The position numbers and the translations under genes were made by a program. From assembly GCA_003254885.1 (NCBI GenBank), contig QANT01003847.1:1-64000 (forward strand): 64,000 nt of DNA. The letters are read 5' to 3'. Below, in pieces: positions 1-11,165 of this stretch. Numbering within the stretch: the stretch's first letter is position 1; the number at the start of each line of letters is the position of its first letter. A model generated the notes under the pieces. That model was given only the letters and a program-made list of their open reading frames with translations, was not told the origin of the DNA and did no database searches. The DNA is from Purshia tridentata. Lineage: Eukaryota; Streptophyta; Magnoliopsida; Rosales; Rosaceae.

Positions 1-470
1 TTCTAAAAATCAAGTTTATTAGTTAGTAGCCAAACATAAAAATTATGAGCAAAACTGATTTTGTAAAAAAGTATTGAAACTTGGTATTTAATCCTAAATT
101 TCTCTAATAATATTTATTGTTGTTTGGATAGCAAAATATTATGATAGTCTATATTAAATTGGTCGGTATTACGTTGGTGTCGTGTTGTTACATAATTGAT
201 AATTCTTAAATTTATAACGAGAGGGACGGTGATCTGATGTCCTATCCTACCCTACCATTTTTCACAAGAAAAAAGAAAAAGAAAAAAGAAATTTACTGGC
301 GTAGAGTGGTAGGGATACTAGTACTATCAAAAAGGAAAATCCAGTTCCCCACATGAATGTCACAAGCTCAGCTCCTGAATTCATTCATAAATTATTTATA
401 CAAAGATCTCATCTCAATTTTCTTTCCAGACGCTTATAGACACGTCTCAGTTGAGTCCTCCCCACCGTCT
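1..470. other. Upstream region of the PMT2-like gene
   Basis: AT-rich sequence with no recognisable gene. It should hold the promoter of the methyltransferase gene that follows on the plus strand. The 148-codon open frame over 357-803 is largely CT-microsatellite translation and is not a gene. Confidence 0.5.
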
Positions 471-560
471 TTTGACTCTGACGACCCACTGAATAATACC
501 ACCACCACTCCACTCTCTCTATATCATATTTATTATCATTCACCAAAAAAACAGCGGAGG

Positions 561-569
<9 letters not shown>

Positions 570-600
<31 letters not shown>
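570..600. repeat. (CT)n microsatellite in the probable 5' leader
   Basis: About 15 CT units in a row, followed by a T-rich tract. CT-rich leaders are common in plant genes. This one lies just upstream of the proposed leader-intron donor at 712. Confidence 0.9.
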
Positions 601-603
<3 letters not shown>

Positions 604-711
604 CTCTTTTTAGTTTGCTTCTTTTCTTTTTTTCTTTTTCTCTTTTTCCTTTGTTCTCCGATACGTCCGATAGATCTCGACCCACTGCGCTCGCTTTTCT
701 TTATGCGATTG

Positions 712-1457
712 GTAAGCGTTCTCGGTTGTCGCTTTCTTGCGAAATTTGCTTCTTCTTCTTCTTCGTATTTTGTTCTTTTTCCTCTTTTAATCAGCTGCTT
801 TAATTAGTGTTCTGTTTGGGTAATTAGAGTTGTATCCACATCCACCATTTTGTCACGCTAATGCTCTCTTTAATCAGTTGCTTTAATCAACTGCTTAAAC
901 TGCCGAATTGATACTAAGCTCAGCACAGTGAAGCTTTAGCTCTCTTGGATCTCTTTTGGGGGAAAAAAAACCCCGAAATTCTTTCACCTGACTACTATCT
1001 ATAAGCCAAAACAGAGCATTACCTAATATTGGAGTGCAGAGTGCTTATACAAATTTTCTGCTTGTTATAGTAATTGTGTAAGCTTGCTTTAAACGGCTAC
1101 TTAGTTCCTTACTAATTATGTGGATATATTTAGTTTGGTACAAGGAAACACATATGCACAAGGTCTTATACACTTAGTGCTGCTAATTTTTTGTTTGATT
1201 TGTCATTTTCTTTGTAATCATATATTTTTTACCCATCCGGATCAATGGATTGTTTTTTCTTGTAATTGTATACATGATGTTAAAGTTTAAGCAAATTTAA
1301 TGCGGTTCCTCAAGAAGTAAGCATAACAGATGCGTAATTATACATAGATTTGTGATTGAATGTGTGTGTATGTGTTATTGATGCGGTGGATTTGCGTTCT
1401 GGTATATGTATTCTGTATATTTTCTCTTGTGATGAAATATGGTGTGAATTATTTCAG
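712..1457 (+). other. Probable 5' UTR intron of the PMT2-like gene
   Basis: A consensus donor (G|GTAAGC at 712) and an acceptor (ATTTCAG ending at 1457) lie 7 bases before the ATG at 1465. The stretch between is T-rich and non-coding, as usual for a plant leader intron. Transcript data would settle it. Confidence 0.55.
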
Positions 1458-1464
1458 GCCCTAT

Positions 1465-4400
1465 ATGGCTATCAAAGGTAATGGTGCAGATGGTCGGACG
1501 AGGAGCTCCATACAAATTTTTATTGTAGCTGGTCTGTGCTGTTTTTTCTATATATTGGGTGCTTGGCAGAGAAGTGGTTTTGGGAAGGGAGATAGTATAG
1601 CTTTAGAGATAACTAAGAATGGGGCTGACTGCAATATAATTCCAAGTTTAAGTTTTGAATCCCATCATGCTGGTGAAGTTGGGAATGTTGATGAATCTGA
1701 TTTGAAACCCAAAGTTTTTGAACCATGTCATACTCGCTACACGGATTACACTCCGTGCCAAGATCAAAAGCGTGCAATGACATTCCCGAGGGAAAATATG
1801 AATTATCGAGAGAGGCATTGCCCTCCCGAGGAAGAAAAGTTGCATTGCCTCATTCCTGCACCAAAGGGATATGTAACTCCATTCCCCTGGCCAAAGAGTC
1901 GTGACTATGTACCATATGCAAATGCACCATATAAGAGCTTGACTGTTGAGAAGGCTGTCCAGAACTGGATCCAATACGAGGGTAATGTATTTAGGTTCCC
2001 TGGTGGGGGAACGCAGTTTCCTCAAGGGGCAGATAAATATATTGATCAGCTTGCTTCTGTGATACCAATTAAGAATGGGACGGTTAGAACTGCGCTGGAC
2101 ACTGGTTGTGGGGTATGTTGTGTTCCTCCGATTCACCTGTTTCCTTAACTTTGACTTCCATTAAATTATATTTTCCCTGTTTCTTTGCTGAGAGGAAACA
2201 TTTTCTTCTAAATGTTTGATCCATATGATGCTAACAACGGCATAATTTGCTTAGGTTGCCAGTTGGGGTGCATACTTGTTGAGTAGAAATGTTCTTGCCA
2301 TGTCATTTGCACCAAGAGATTCACATGAAGCACAGGTACAATTTGCTCTTGAAAGGGGTGTACCTGCAGTTATTGGTGTTCTGGGTACAATAAAGCTGCC
2401 ATATCCACCCAGGGCCTTTGACATGGCTCACTGTTCCCGCTGCTTAATTCCATGGGGGGCAAATGGTGAGAATTATATACACTAAACTCAAAACACTTCT
2501 ACTCGGTATGGATTGCTAGTATCTAATAAAAAGTAGCCATTTGTGACTTTAAATTTTAAACTTTCCTATCTACAGATGGAGAATATCTCATGGAAGTTGA
2601 CCGAGTTCTTAGGCCTGGGGGTTATTGGGTGCTTTCGGGTCCTCCGATCAATTGGAAGAATAATTACAAAGCATGGCAGCGACCCAAAGAGGAGCTTCAG
2701 GAGGAACAGAGAAAGATCGAAGAAATTGCCGAACTTCTGTGCTGGGAGAAGAAGTCTGAGAAGGGTGAAACTGCCATTTGGCAGAAGAGGGTAAATTCTG
2801 ATTCATGCAGAGGCAGACAAGATGATTCCCGCGCTACCTTTTGCAAAGCTGATGAAGCAAATAGTGTCTGGTATTTTCTTGTCCTTAAAATTTTATATTA
2901 TATTCTCATTCTTTTTAAGTGGCAGGCCTTGATTCAGGCATTTATTGAGAGAAAGAGATTTATAGCTATTTTTTCTAGCTATATAACTTCACATGCATGG
3001 AATGTGTGTTGCCAATGCCATGACACCATGATAGAACAATATGTGGCAACCACTTTATGTTATGTTAATGGTATACATATATTATAACTAAAAATGTTAA
3101 TAGTAGTGGCATAGGTTTTGTTATCATTAAAAAAAAACATTGGAGAATAATTTTGAATTCCAAACTTTGCATCAAATGTGGCTTGAGGTCTGGCCCCTGT
3201 TGCAAATAAGAAAAAACTCACTTTTGGGCATTGCTTATCAGCTTATGTTGTTACCAGTATATATACTTTCATTTTCTTAATTTTGCTTCATTGATGTGGT
3301 TATTAGGTATAAGAAAATGGAGGCATGCATAACTCCATATCCTGATGTTAATAATCCCGATGAAGTTGCTGGTGGGGAACTGAAGCCATTCCCCAAAAGG
3401 CTTTTCTCTGTGCCACCTAGAATTGCTAGTGGATCTATTCCTGGAGTTTCTATTGAGAACTACCAGGAGGATAACAACAAATGGAGGAAACATGTAAATG
3501 CTTATAAGAGAATCAATAAACTAATTGACTCAGGAAGGTATCGCAACATTATGGATATGAATGCTGGTTTGGGGAGTTTTGCTGCAGCACTTGAGTCTCC
3601 AAAATTGTGGGTCATGAATGTGGTGCCTACTATAGCTGAGAAAAGTACGCTGGGTGTCGTATATGAGCGAGGATTGATTGGCATCTATCATGACTGGTAC
3701 CCTGTTCTGAACTTGTCTCACCTGTCTGGATAATTTCTTCTGTAAAGCAACCTTTTTCGATTACTTTGTTAACATTTCCTTTATTTCCCATTGAAGTACA
3801 TTCACTTGCTTTCAAGATACCCAATTTTATACTTTTCCTGCTAAAAAATGATAGCTGCTTTGTTAAAACACATCAAAGGAAGTTCTTGTGTATTTGACAA
3901 TTTGTGTATGTATCTGTTTAAAAAGGTTTTGGATGTGAAATATGGTGAGTTATACCTTCTTTTCCTGATAAGAAAAGTTTCCCCCATTTCATGTCAGGGT
4001 TCTGTGGTTGCTATGATGTGCTAAATTGTGAGGAGCAACGCTCATCTTGTATTAATTTGTTCATTTATCAGTCATTTATTCCTTCCTGGTGATGCTATTT
4101 CAGGTGTGAAGCTTTCTCCACATACCCAAGGACATATGACCTCATTCATGCACATGGTGTTTTCAGTTTGTACAATGGAAAGTAAGTCCTTTATCTTCAT
4201 TGATCATTTTTTTAGGTTTTCTGCAGTGTGTTTTTGTAGCCTTCATGAATCTGATGTATGTATCTGAAAAGGGTATACTAAATTAGTTCATTTATCATTG
4301 CACTTCAAAGAAGAGAACCTTAGCTCAATCTTCAAATAATTTGGTAATCAGTGCCCAATGAGATAGTTCTTTACAGTTGATACATAACGTTACATAACCA

Positions 4401-4855
4401 TAATGAGAATCCAATTGTGATATTGTGGAATAATCCTGGTTGATGTCTATAATCTCTGTGGATTTCTAAGATGAGGGCTAGTTTTAGATGGTGATGGGGT
4501 CATACTTGCAACGGTAGAACCAACCATTTCCACTCCTGTTGTTTATTATGCTACCAATCCAATGTCTCCTCTCTTCTTTCCTTCTGCTTCTGTAACTCAT
4601 AAACTTTACTTAAATATATGCAGATGCAATTGGGAAGACATTCTTCTAGAGATGGACAGGATTTTGCGGCCAGAAGGTGCCGTCATATTCCGTGATGAAG
4701 TTGATGTATTAATTAAGGTGAAGAAGATAGTTGGAGGGATGAGGTGGGATACTAAAATGGTGGACCATGAGGATGGTCCCCTTGTTCCAGAGAAGGTATT
4801 GGTCGCTGTCAAGCAGTACTGGGTTGCAGGTGGAAACTCCACGTCCACACAATGA
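1465..4855 (+). CDS. PMT2: PMT2-type probable methyltransferase (DUF248 family), six coding exons
   Basis: A Golgi type II membrane methyltransferase of the QUASIMODO/PMT family, thought to methylate cell-wall polysaccharides such as homogalacturonan. Coding exons read as 1465-2112, 2255-2465, 2576-2870, 3307-3696, 4104-4181 and 4624-4855. All introns are GT-AG and phases close to give 617 residues; from memory, Arabidopsis PMT2 is 616. The protein opens [15 protein letters not shown], then has one membrane span at about residues 15-33 and the [14 protein letters not shown] stem. The SAM-binding motif [14 protein letters not shown] spans the first splice (about 211-224). VLRPGG and, near residue 465, NIMDMNAG are further family signatures. 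The end reads [11 protein letters not shown] leader intron 712-1457 (GTAAGC...TTTCAG) probably precedes the start codon. No lesion is seen. The family is firm; the exact paralogue rests on remembered similarity. Confidence 0.93.
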
Positions 4856-6640
4856 ATGCCGCCGCAAAAGGAAAATTTGAAGGCCTTGGCATGGTTCTAA
4901 GCTGGCAATGTTCTTTGTTACAAGTCCTCATACGGATGTGTATTTTTCCAGTGAGCACTTTTGCTGCCCGAGTACTTCACAGGGAGGAGGGCTTACACAG
5001 TCTGTGATCAACTAATTATCTTTGGCCATGTTTCGTTGTATTAATTTTATATGTAGACAGCTACAGAGCTACAAAGCTGATATGCTTGTATGGTTTACGG
5101 TATCATTCATTTTATAAACACCTTTATTATCCTGTACGATTCCAGGGTCAAAATTCAAGCAAATACTACTTGATTGTCAAAATTCTCCAGTATTATTTGC
5201 AGCCTGTAGTTTAATGATAGCTTTTGTACGATTCAGTGTCCTCTCAAAACTTCATACCCAGGAAAATACTGAAATAAAAATATGAAAATGGCGAAATCAT
5301 TGGGCTCTTCCGGCCCATTATACATTATTTGGGTCCAGCGGTTTAGTTGAGTTGGCCCAATCAAGGTTCAAAAAATCTTCTGCTATTGGGTTACAAGCGC
5401 AAGCTTTAGAATTCGGCAGTCTAGCTATGGCGTGGTTTGTAAATGATAGATCATGAATTGCTTGGACTGGTAGAGATTATAATCGACATCGACATGAAAT
5501 AGCTGGTCAGGTGAGTGGGCCAGTTGGCGTTGAAAGGGTCCTGGATTTTAATGGTAAATTTTGTGTGGACTAAATTCTTGAAAATCAAGAGACAAACCAA
5601 GAAGAAGAGGATTTATGGTGTAGATTGTGATGGGGATGGAACGAGTCTGTTGGTTACAAATTCAAGCATGACTACAATGCAGGCATGCAATATTCCCATC
5701 CTCATAAATATATAGTCTTTAAATTTATAAATTATTTAGTGTATTTAGAGTACGAACCTGGTTAACACATCGCAAAGAGTTTGTTTACAATATTTTCATT
5801 GTATCATGCCACAATTATTGATACATAATTTTCTGACAGATGAATGGTCATCAGAGTTCAGACTTTAGCAATATGTGGATATTGAGACGACATATGATGT
5901 TAAAGGGTTGGTAATGGTACCATCTGTTTCAAAAATTCTGTTTGTGTCATAAACCATATGCAATACACCAACAGATATATGGGACCTTAAGAGCATATAT
6001 TTATTAATTTGCTATACCAAAGGGATGGGCACTATTTTTTAAGGAGTTTTGCTTGTATGATATAACATATTAAAAAACCAATTCAATTATAGGTGCTGTC
6101 AAATAAATCATGAGCAAATTTATATACACACACATATCCCTCTATATTAATTTTAATTATTCATTTGACATGTGACATTGATGAATCGAACTTGTTGATT
6201 AAGTGGAACGATATCGAAATGTGTAGTCTTGATTTACAATACGATAATATCATACATTTTTTCTTTTGAAATGGATAAAGAGAGTTTCCCATTATATTGG
6301 ATCTCCTATGATATGTATTAATTTTATATACAACTAGTGATGTATAATTAAAATTTACTGACATATATGAAAAATAAATCTAGAGTATGTACTGTTTGAT
6401 AGAGACGAGAGTTGATGGACAAGTTTGTCAATCGGATAATGTTAAGATCCAAAATCTGAATGAATTTCCCTCTTGTGAAAAAAATGACAATTTGTCAATT
6501 AGGCCAGAAGCATATGACCCTACCCTCTTAACATGTTTGCATGTTCCATGAGCCTACATATACAACTACCATCCTCAACTAGCTATGCAGGCCTTATCTT
6601 GCTAGCCTCATCTGAATTCATCAAGTTCTTTTCTTCAATC
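4856..6640. other. 3' UTR and intergenic stretch
   Basis: The first 250-450 bases are probably the 3' UTR of the PMT2-like gene, with an AATAAA-like signal near 5273. Beyond about 5300 the sequence is AT-rich. A 66-codon frame at 5515-5715 has no family I recognise. The rest up to the leader of the next gene shows nothing identifiable. Confidence 0.5.
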
Positions 6641-6944
6641 CCATTCCTCTTTTTGTGACAGGTTATCAAAACTCATTCATGTCAAGTTTCTTTCACCTTA
6701 GTACCCGAGGGAGCTTAGGTAATGAGTCAGCTTTAAATTTGAATACTTCTTGTGTATATAGATACAGAGCTTATTCGTCTATATCATCCCAATTGATTCA
6801 CTTGGATATCATTCTTCTTTTTGGTACCAAATTTTCTTCTGTTGGGTCTTTTTCATTCCCTAGCCTCTAGAAACGAAATCTTATTTCTTTTGGTTTTTGG
6901 GGATCATTCTCTCTTATATTTGTTGCATAATATTTTAGTGCTCC

Positions 6945-8483
6945 ATGGCTATGGTTACCATAAAATCAGCAACTAGCAAGGCCAACCTCTCACAAACTTT
7001 TCTCTTTGAGAACAACAATAACATCCGAGATGCTTCCTTCTCTTCATTATTGAATAGTAATGAGGAAACCTTTGTGCGCAAACTCGCTGATAATCAGTCA
7101 AATCAAAACCTGAGTCCATTAACCTACTTCACCACCACCACCACCACCTCCCAAGAGGAGCATAACCAAGATCCTGAAGAAATTGGAGTATTTGGAGCTG
7201 AAAAATACTTCAATGGAGTAATGGACAATCAGAAGAGTAGTCCAAAAAGTGCCACCACCAGCTCTACTGCAAGGAAGTACCATCATCATCATCATAATAG
7301 CAAAGAGCAACTACGAGTCAATCTAGATCACCTCAAGATAAAGGTTCAGCATGGAACTCCAAGTGTTGGTTCTGAATCAAGTTGGCACAGCCAAAGTGCA
7401 CTATTGCGGAGTGGGTCAAGAAATCCTAATAGGACGACAAGCAGCAAGGCACAGAGGAAGAACTTCTTTGCCAGTCTTGGTTGTAAATGCTATTGTTCAG
7501 ATAAGAATTCTGTTGATGTTAATGAACATGTTGGTGAAATCAGCTTCAAGAAGAACAATGGTGCTACAACACCCCCAGTTAATAATAAACCTGCTGGTGT
7601 AGTAAACCTTGTTGATGAAGCTCTAGTTGAGATGAACAATCACCAAAAGCTTGAAAAGTTGGGATCTGGGTTGAACAGAGAAAACTGTTTTACCTTCCCA
7701 ATTTCAAAATCTGGGGTTGGGGATTTGCCTCTCAAGATGCCTTTTCAGGAAGAAGAAGAGAAGCGGAGGAAGTCTCTTGAGGTGTTTGGTTCCCCGGTGT
7801 TGGAAAAGAGAAACAAATCTTTAAGCTTGGACAAGAGGCTAACAATGTTGCCTTGGGATGAGTTTCCTGCAAAATCTGGTGTATTAATCCACAATGATCA
7901 TCATGAGTCAGACAGTGATGCAAGTTCAGACCTGTTTGAGATTGAGAGTCTGACAGGTAAAGCCAACCCTTTTCTTGCAAGGCAGGCATCAGATGCCACA
8001 TCTGGTTGTGTGACCCCCACAACTTGTTATGCACCAAGTGAGGCAAGCATAGAGTGGAGTGTGGTCACTGCAAGTGCTGCAGATTTCTCTGCCATGTCAG
8101 ATTATGAAGAGCAAAGGCCAAGTGATCCACTGAAAATGGTTCCAACCAACACCACCACAAATGCGAAAACCAGAATGAATATGAACAAAGAGATGGTACC
8201 AAGGCATCATCGTCCCACGGCTCTATTGGGTTGCAAGAGTCAAAAAGCTGTGAAAGTCGCAGGAGATGCCCATAGAACATGTCATGAGAAGACCAGTTTT
8301 GACACACAGATGATGATGCGCCACAGGCCAGACTCATTCATGCCAGCAACAAGATTTCAGGTTGAGAACACTAAGTTTACAAGATTTGAGTCCAGAGTAC
8401 AAGGCCAACAACATGCTCTTGCAACACGGTCTCTCCCTCATTCACACTCACCACACGCTTCATGTCTTCTGTTCATGCAGTAA
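6945..8483 (+). CDS. PKS1: Phytochrome kinase substrate (PKS) family protein, intronless
   Basis: A cytoplasmic or plasma-membrane-associated adaptor that works with phytochromes and phototropins in phototropism, leaf positioning and hypocotyl growth. It is a single exon of 512 residues, as usual for the family. The diagnostic block EIGVFGAEKYFNG sits at about 79-91. GTPSVGSESSWHSQSALL follows at about 137-154, then the cysteine cluster LGCKCYCSDKNSVDV (about 178-192) and, near 367-382, SIEWSVVTASAADFS. The protein is otherwise low-complexity, with a Thr run near 64-69 and five His at 113-117. I took the ATG at 6945; the Met two codons later (6951) would resemble Arabidopsis PKS1 more closely. 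The cysteine cluster could be an S-acylation site (family knowledge). Which PKS number this is cannot be fixed by eye. Confidence 0.92.
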   Translation: MAMVTIKSATSKANLSQTFLFENNNNIRDASFSSLLNSNEETFVRKLADNQSNQNLSPLTYFTTTTTTSQEEHNQDPEEIGVFGAEKYFNGVMDNQKSSPKSATTSSTARKYHHHHHNSKEQLRVNLDHLKIKVQHGTPSVGSESSWHSQSALLRSGSRNPNRTTSSKAQRKNFFASLGCKCYCSDKNSVDVNEHVGEISFKKNNGATTPPVNNKPAGVVNLVDEALVEMNNHQKLEKLGSGLNRENCFTFPISKSGVGDLPLKMPFQEEEEKRRKSLEVFGSPVLEKRNKSLSLDKRLTMLPWDEFPAKSGVLIHNDHHESDSDASSDLFEIESLTGKANPFLARQASDATSGCVTPTTCYAPSEASIEWSVVTASAADFSAMSDYEEQRPSDPLKMVPTNTTTNAKTRMNMNKEMVPRHHRPTALLGCKSQKAVKVAGDAHRTCHEKTSFDTQMMMRHRPDSFMPATRFQVENTKFTRFESRVQGQQHALATRSLPHSHSPHASCLLFMQ

Positions 8484-11165
8484 TTTAGGATGTTTAAGCT
8501 AGTTAGTATGTGATCATAATATTTTCTACCATTGTATGGTTTATGTTTTCCTCTGTAGTAGTATGATTAATTCCAAAAGTTGCTTCTTTAATTGGGTTCA
8601 TAATGCCACAAATTTTCATGTGTTTCCAATTATTGTTTAATCCTTTTTCATATTTGGAACAGCTTAAGAGCCAGAGCACCCTGGAATTATAGCAACCTTC
8701 ACTGGACAAATATATAAAGCACTGCTCTGTTACAAACAAAATTGGTCTGCACTATGCAGAGGGACCTTTCTTAATTTCTCCAGGCATGCTCAGGGAAGTT
8801 ACATTTCAAGTGCTTCCTTCTTCCATGACATCCTTAGAAGGCTACAAATCCAGCTTTCTTTGTCTTGTATTTTTGTGACCCTAAAACCTGAGTCCCATAA
8901 CACTCCACTTTCAATGCTTCAGAAAAACCAGCTAAACTGGGAACCTAACATGATTGAGTTGTCAAGATTTTTGTCAATATTCCCCGTGAGGACCACATCT
9001 GAGTGATCAAATCAGATAGACAGCTCCAGAATACAGTTAGTTGCAGCTTCCTTTTGATTGTATGCTTGTAAAGCAAAGCTTTCAAGTTTCAACTACCATA
9101 TATGTAAGTCACAAAAAGACCAGTAACACAGTTTCTTTTATCCTTCACATTATCCTAAATTTTTCAATACAAACAGATCAAGTAGCAGATAATTTGTACA
9201 CAATTGCATGAACATAAAGCTCTCCATCACTATTCAACCCCACTGGGATAGATTTGTTTTGTATTAGCCTATTAGGAACAACAATTTCCTTTTTCAACTC
9301 AATAATTATTCACTTATAAAGTGCTTTAGGGCCCTCAGGGACTAGAAATATTCCATAACTTCCAAAACAAAGCTCAACCAAGAAGGGGCCAGAAAGGTAC
9401 CCATGTGTTTCTGAATGAACTTCAAAAGTCTTCCTAATAATTCAATCAATTTGGTGTTGGTGCATCTTCTCCATCCAGCTATTTGATGTCGAGCTCTCAA
9501 TTTTATAGCAAGGAATGTCGTTCAAAAATGACACGCACCCCGTGAAACATTCATAACCAGTAGAGCACAAGGATAAGCAAGTTGCTCCAATCACAATCTG
9601 TAACCACCTTATAAATACAGTGGCCCTTTTCTATATGCCTTCTATTTCAAAAGCCTGGACCAACATTTTGGATGGAATATAACAGCAAGCACACTGCAAC
9701 AGTTTATCATTCCTAGAACTTTACCCAAATGAACAATAATAAGGCAGTTAAATCTTTTGAAATAATAAACAATGACCTCAAGTGGGTGTGATGTGTTGTT
9801 GGTGGTAAGTAGCTTTTAGAAACATTCCAATTGTCTTTTCATGACCTCATTCATGAAGTAATTAAATAAGCAAATTGGTAGCCAAGAATTTGTAACCAAT
9901 GGCATGCATGGACAGCCATGTGCTGCTGTGCTGTGAAGCCTGTGCATGATGATATCATGATAGGGTGAACATGTAACTCAGGAAAGAGAAAGTAGTTGGA
10001 CCATAAATGCTGGACAAAACATAAATTAATATCAAGTAATATCAAACACACAACTACACAGGTGAGTGTGAATTTGAGTAGTGCCGAATTTGTGGCTGGA
10101 GGAAGCTTTTGTGGTGAGAACAGCAGATCATTAAGTGATTAGTCTTATATCAGACTCAGAGAGTATTCAAAGTTGATTCTTCTTACGTGTGTATATTCAC
10201 ACTGAGGATAAGGATTGCCAACTACTCAGAAGGCGTGGAGAGATAAGCGCCTCATGCAAAATTTTCCATGAATGTTTGAAAAACTAAATCCTAACTTTTA
10301 ATGAAAATAAATTAGATCCTCCACTAACCTTTTGGTGTTGATATTAAGTTTATATCTAAATTTGCGTGAATGGTGTCAATTCGACCGAACACCTTGGACC
10401 TTTCATATTATTATCAAAGAGCTTGAAAATGACGATTAATCTGCAAGTGAAGGCTTGAGACAGTAACTCCAGAAGAAACACCCCCAACTCCAACAGAGCT
10501 TCCCAGACAACATTTTGGCTTAAATTATAAAATCTGAGCATCCATAAACAAAAGAACTCTTTCCTTGATATATTAAAGGGGCTGCTTTGACTTGTTCTCC
10601 GCACGCAGATATTGAAAACTTGGTAATAGATGATTACATTTTTTTTTTTGTCATTGATGATTAATTACTTAAGCTAGGACCATGCAACCAAGCAACCAAT
10701 GGATGCGGCTTTAAATCAAAATTAAACAAAAACAGGAAAATTTGATAAAACTGAATTAAATACATGATGTCCTTATTAATTGAAGTTCGAATAACATAAC
10801 ACCACCAGAATGTTGATCATTCCAGGCTTCCAGCATGAACAGGAATAAGAAAACAATCTAGCGAAAAATGCGACTGATGAGCTAGAAGACCCCATAACAG
10901 TTGCTTCATATCAGATGCTCAAGCAAAGGTAGTTCACAACCTCATCACCCATAAAGATCGAAACCACCCAAGCTGCTGTCAGATTTGACCTCGATACATA
11001 AATTCTTAATTCCATAACTAACTTCTAAGACTCATTCAGAAAACAAAACAAACGAATAAGGCACAACAATATATGTATATACAAAATATGTAAGCAGTGT
11101 GGTTCATTAAGAGATAAAAAGAATAACACTGGTACAAATATAAGTTCGTGTTCCTCATGTAAGAA
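8484..11165. other. Long intergenic region between convergent genes
   Basis: Both flanking genes point into this stretch, so each end should hold a 3' UTR: about 8484-8750 for the PKS gene, and up to about 300 bases below 11165 for the hydroxylase. The middle, 8.8-10.8 kb, shows no protein family, RNA gene or transposon that I can recognise. It is less AT-rich than the later spacers, so an unrecognised non-coding transcript is possible. Confidence 0.4.

Noticed and set aside
357-803. 148-codon open frame with a long Leu-Ser run
   Set aside because: It is the translation of a CT microsatellite and T-rich leader, and overlaps the proposed 5' UTR intron donor.
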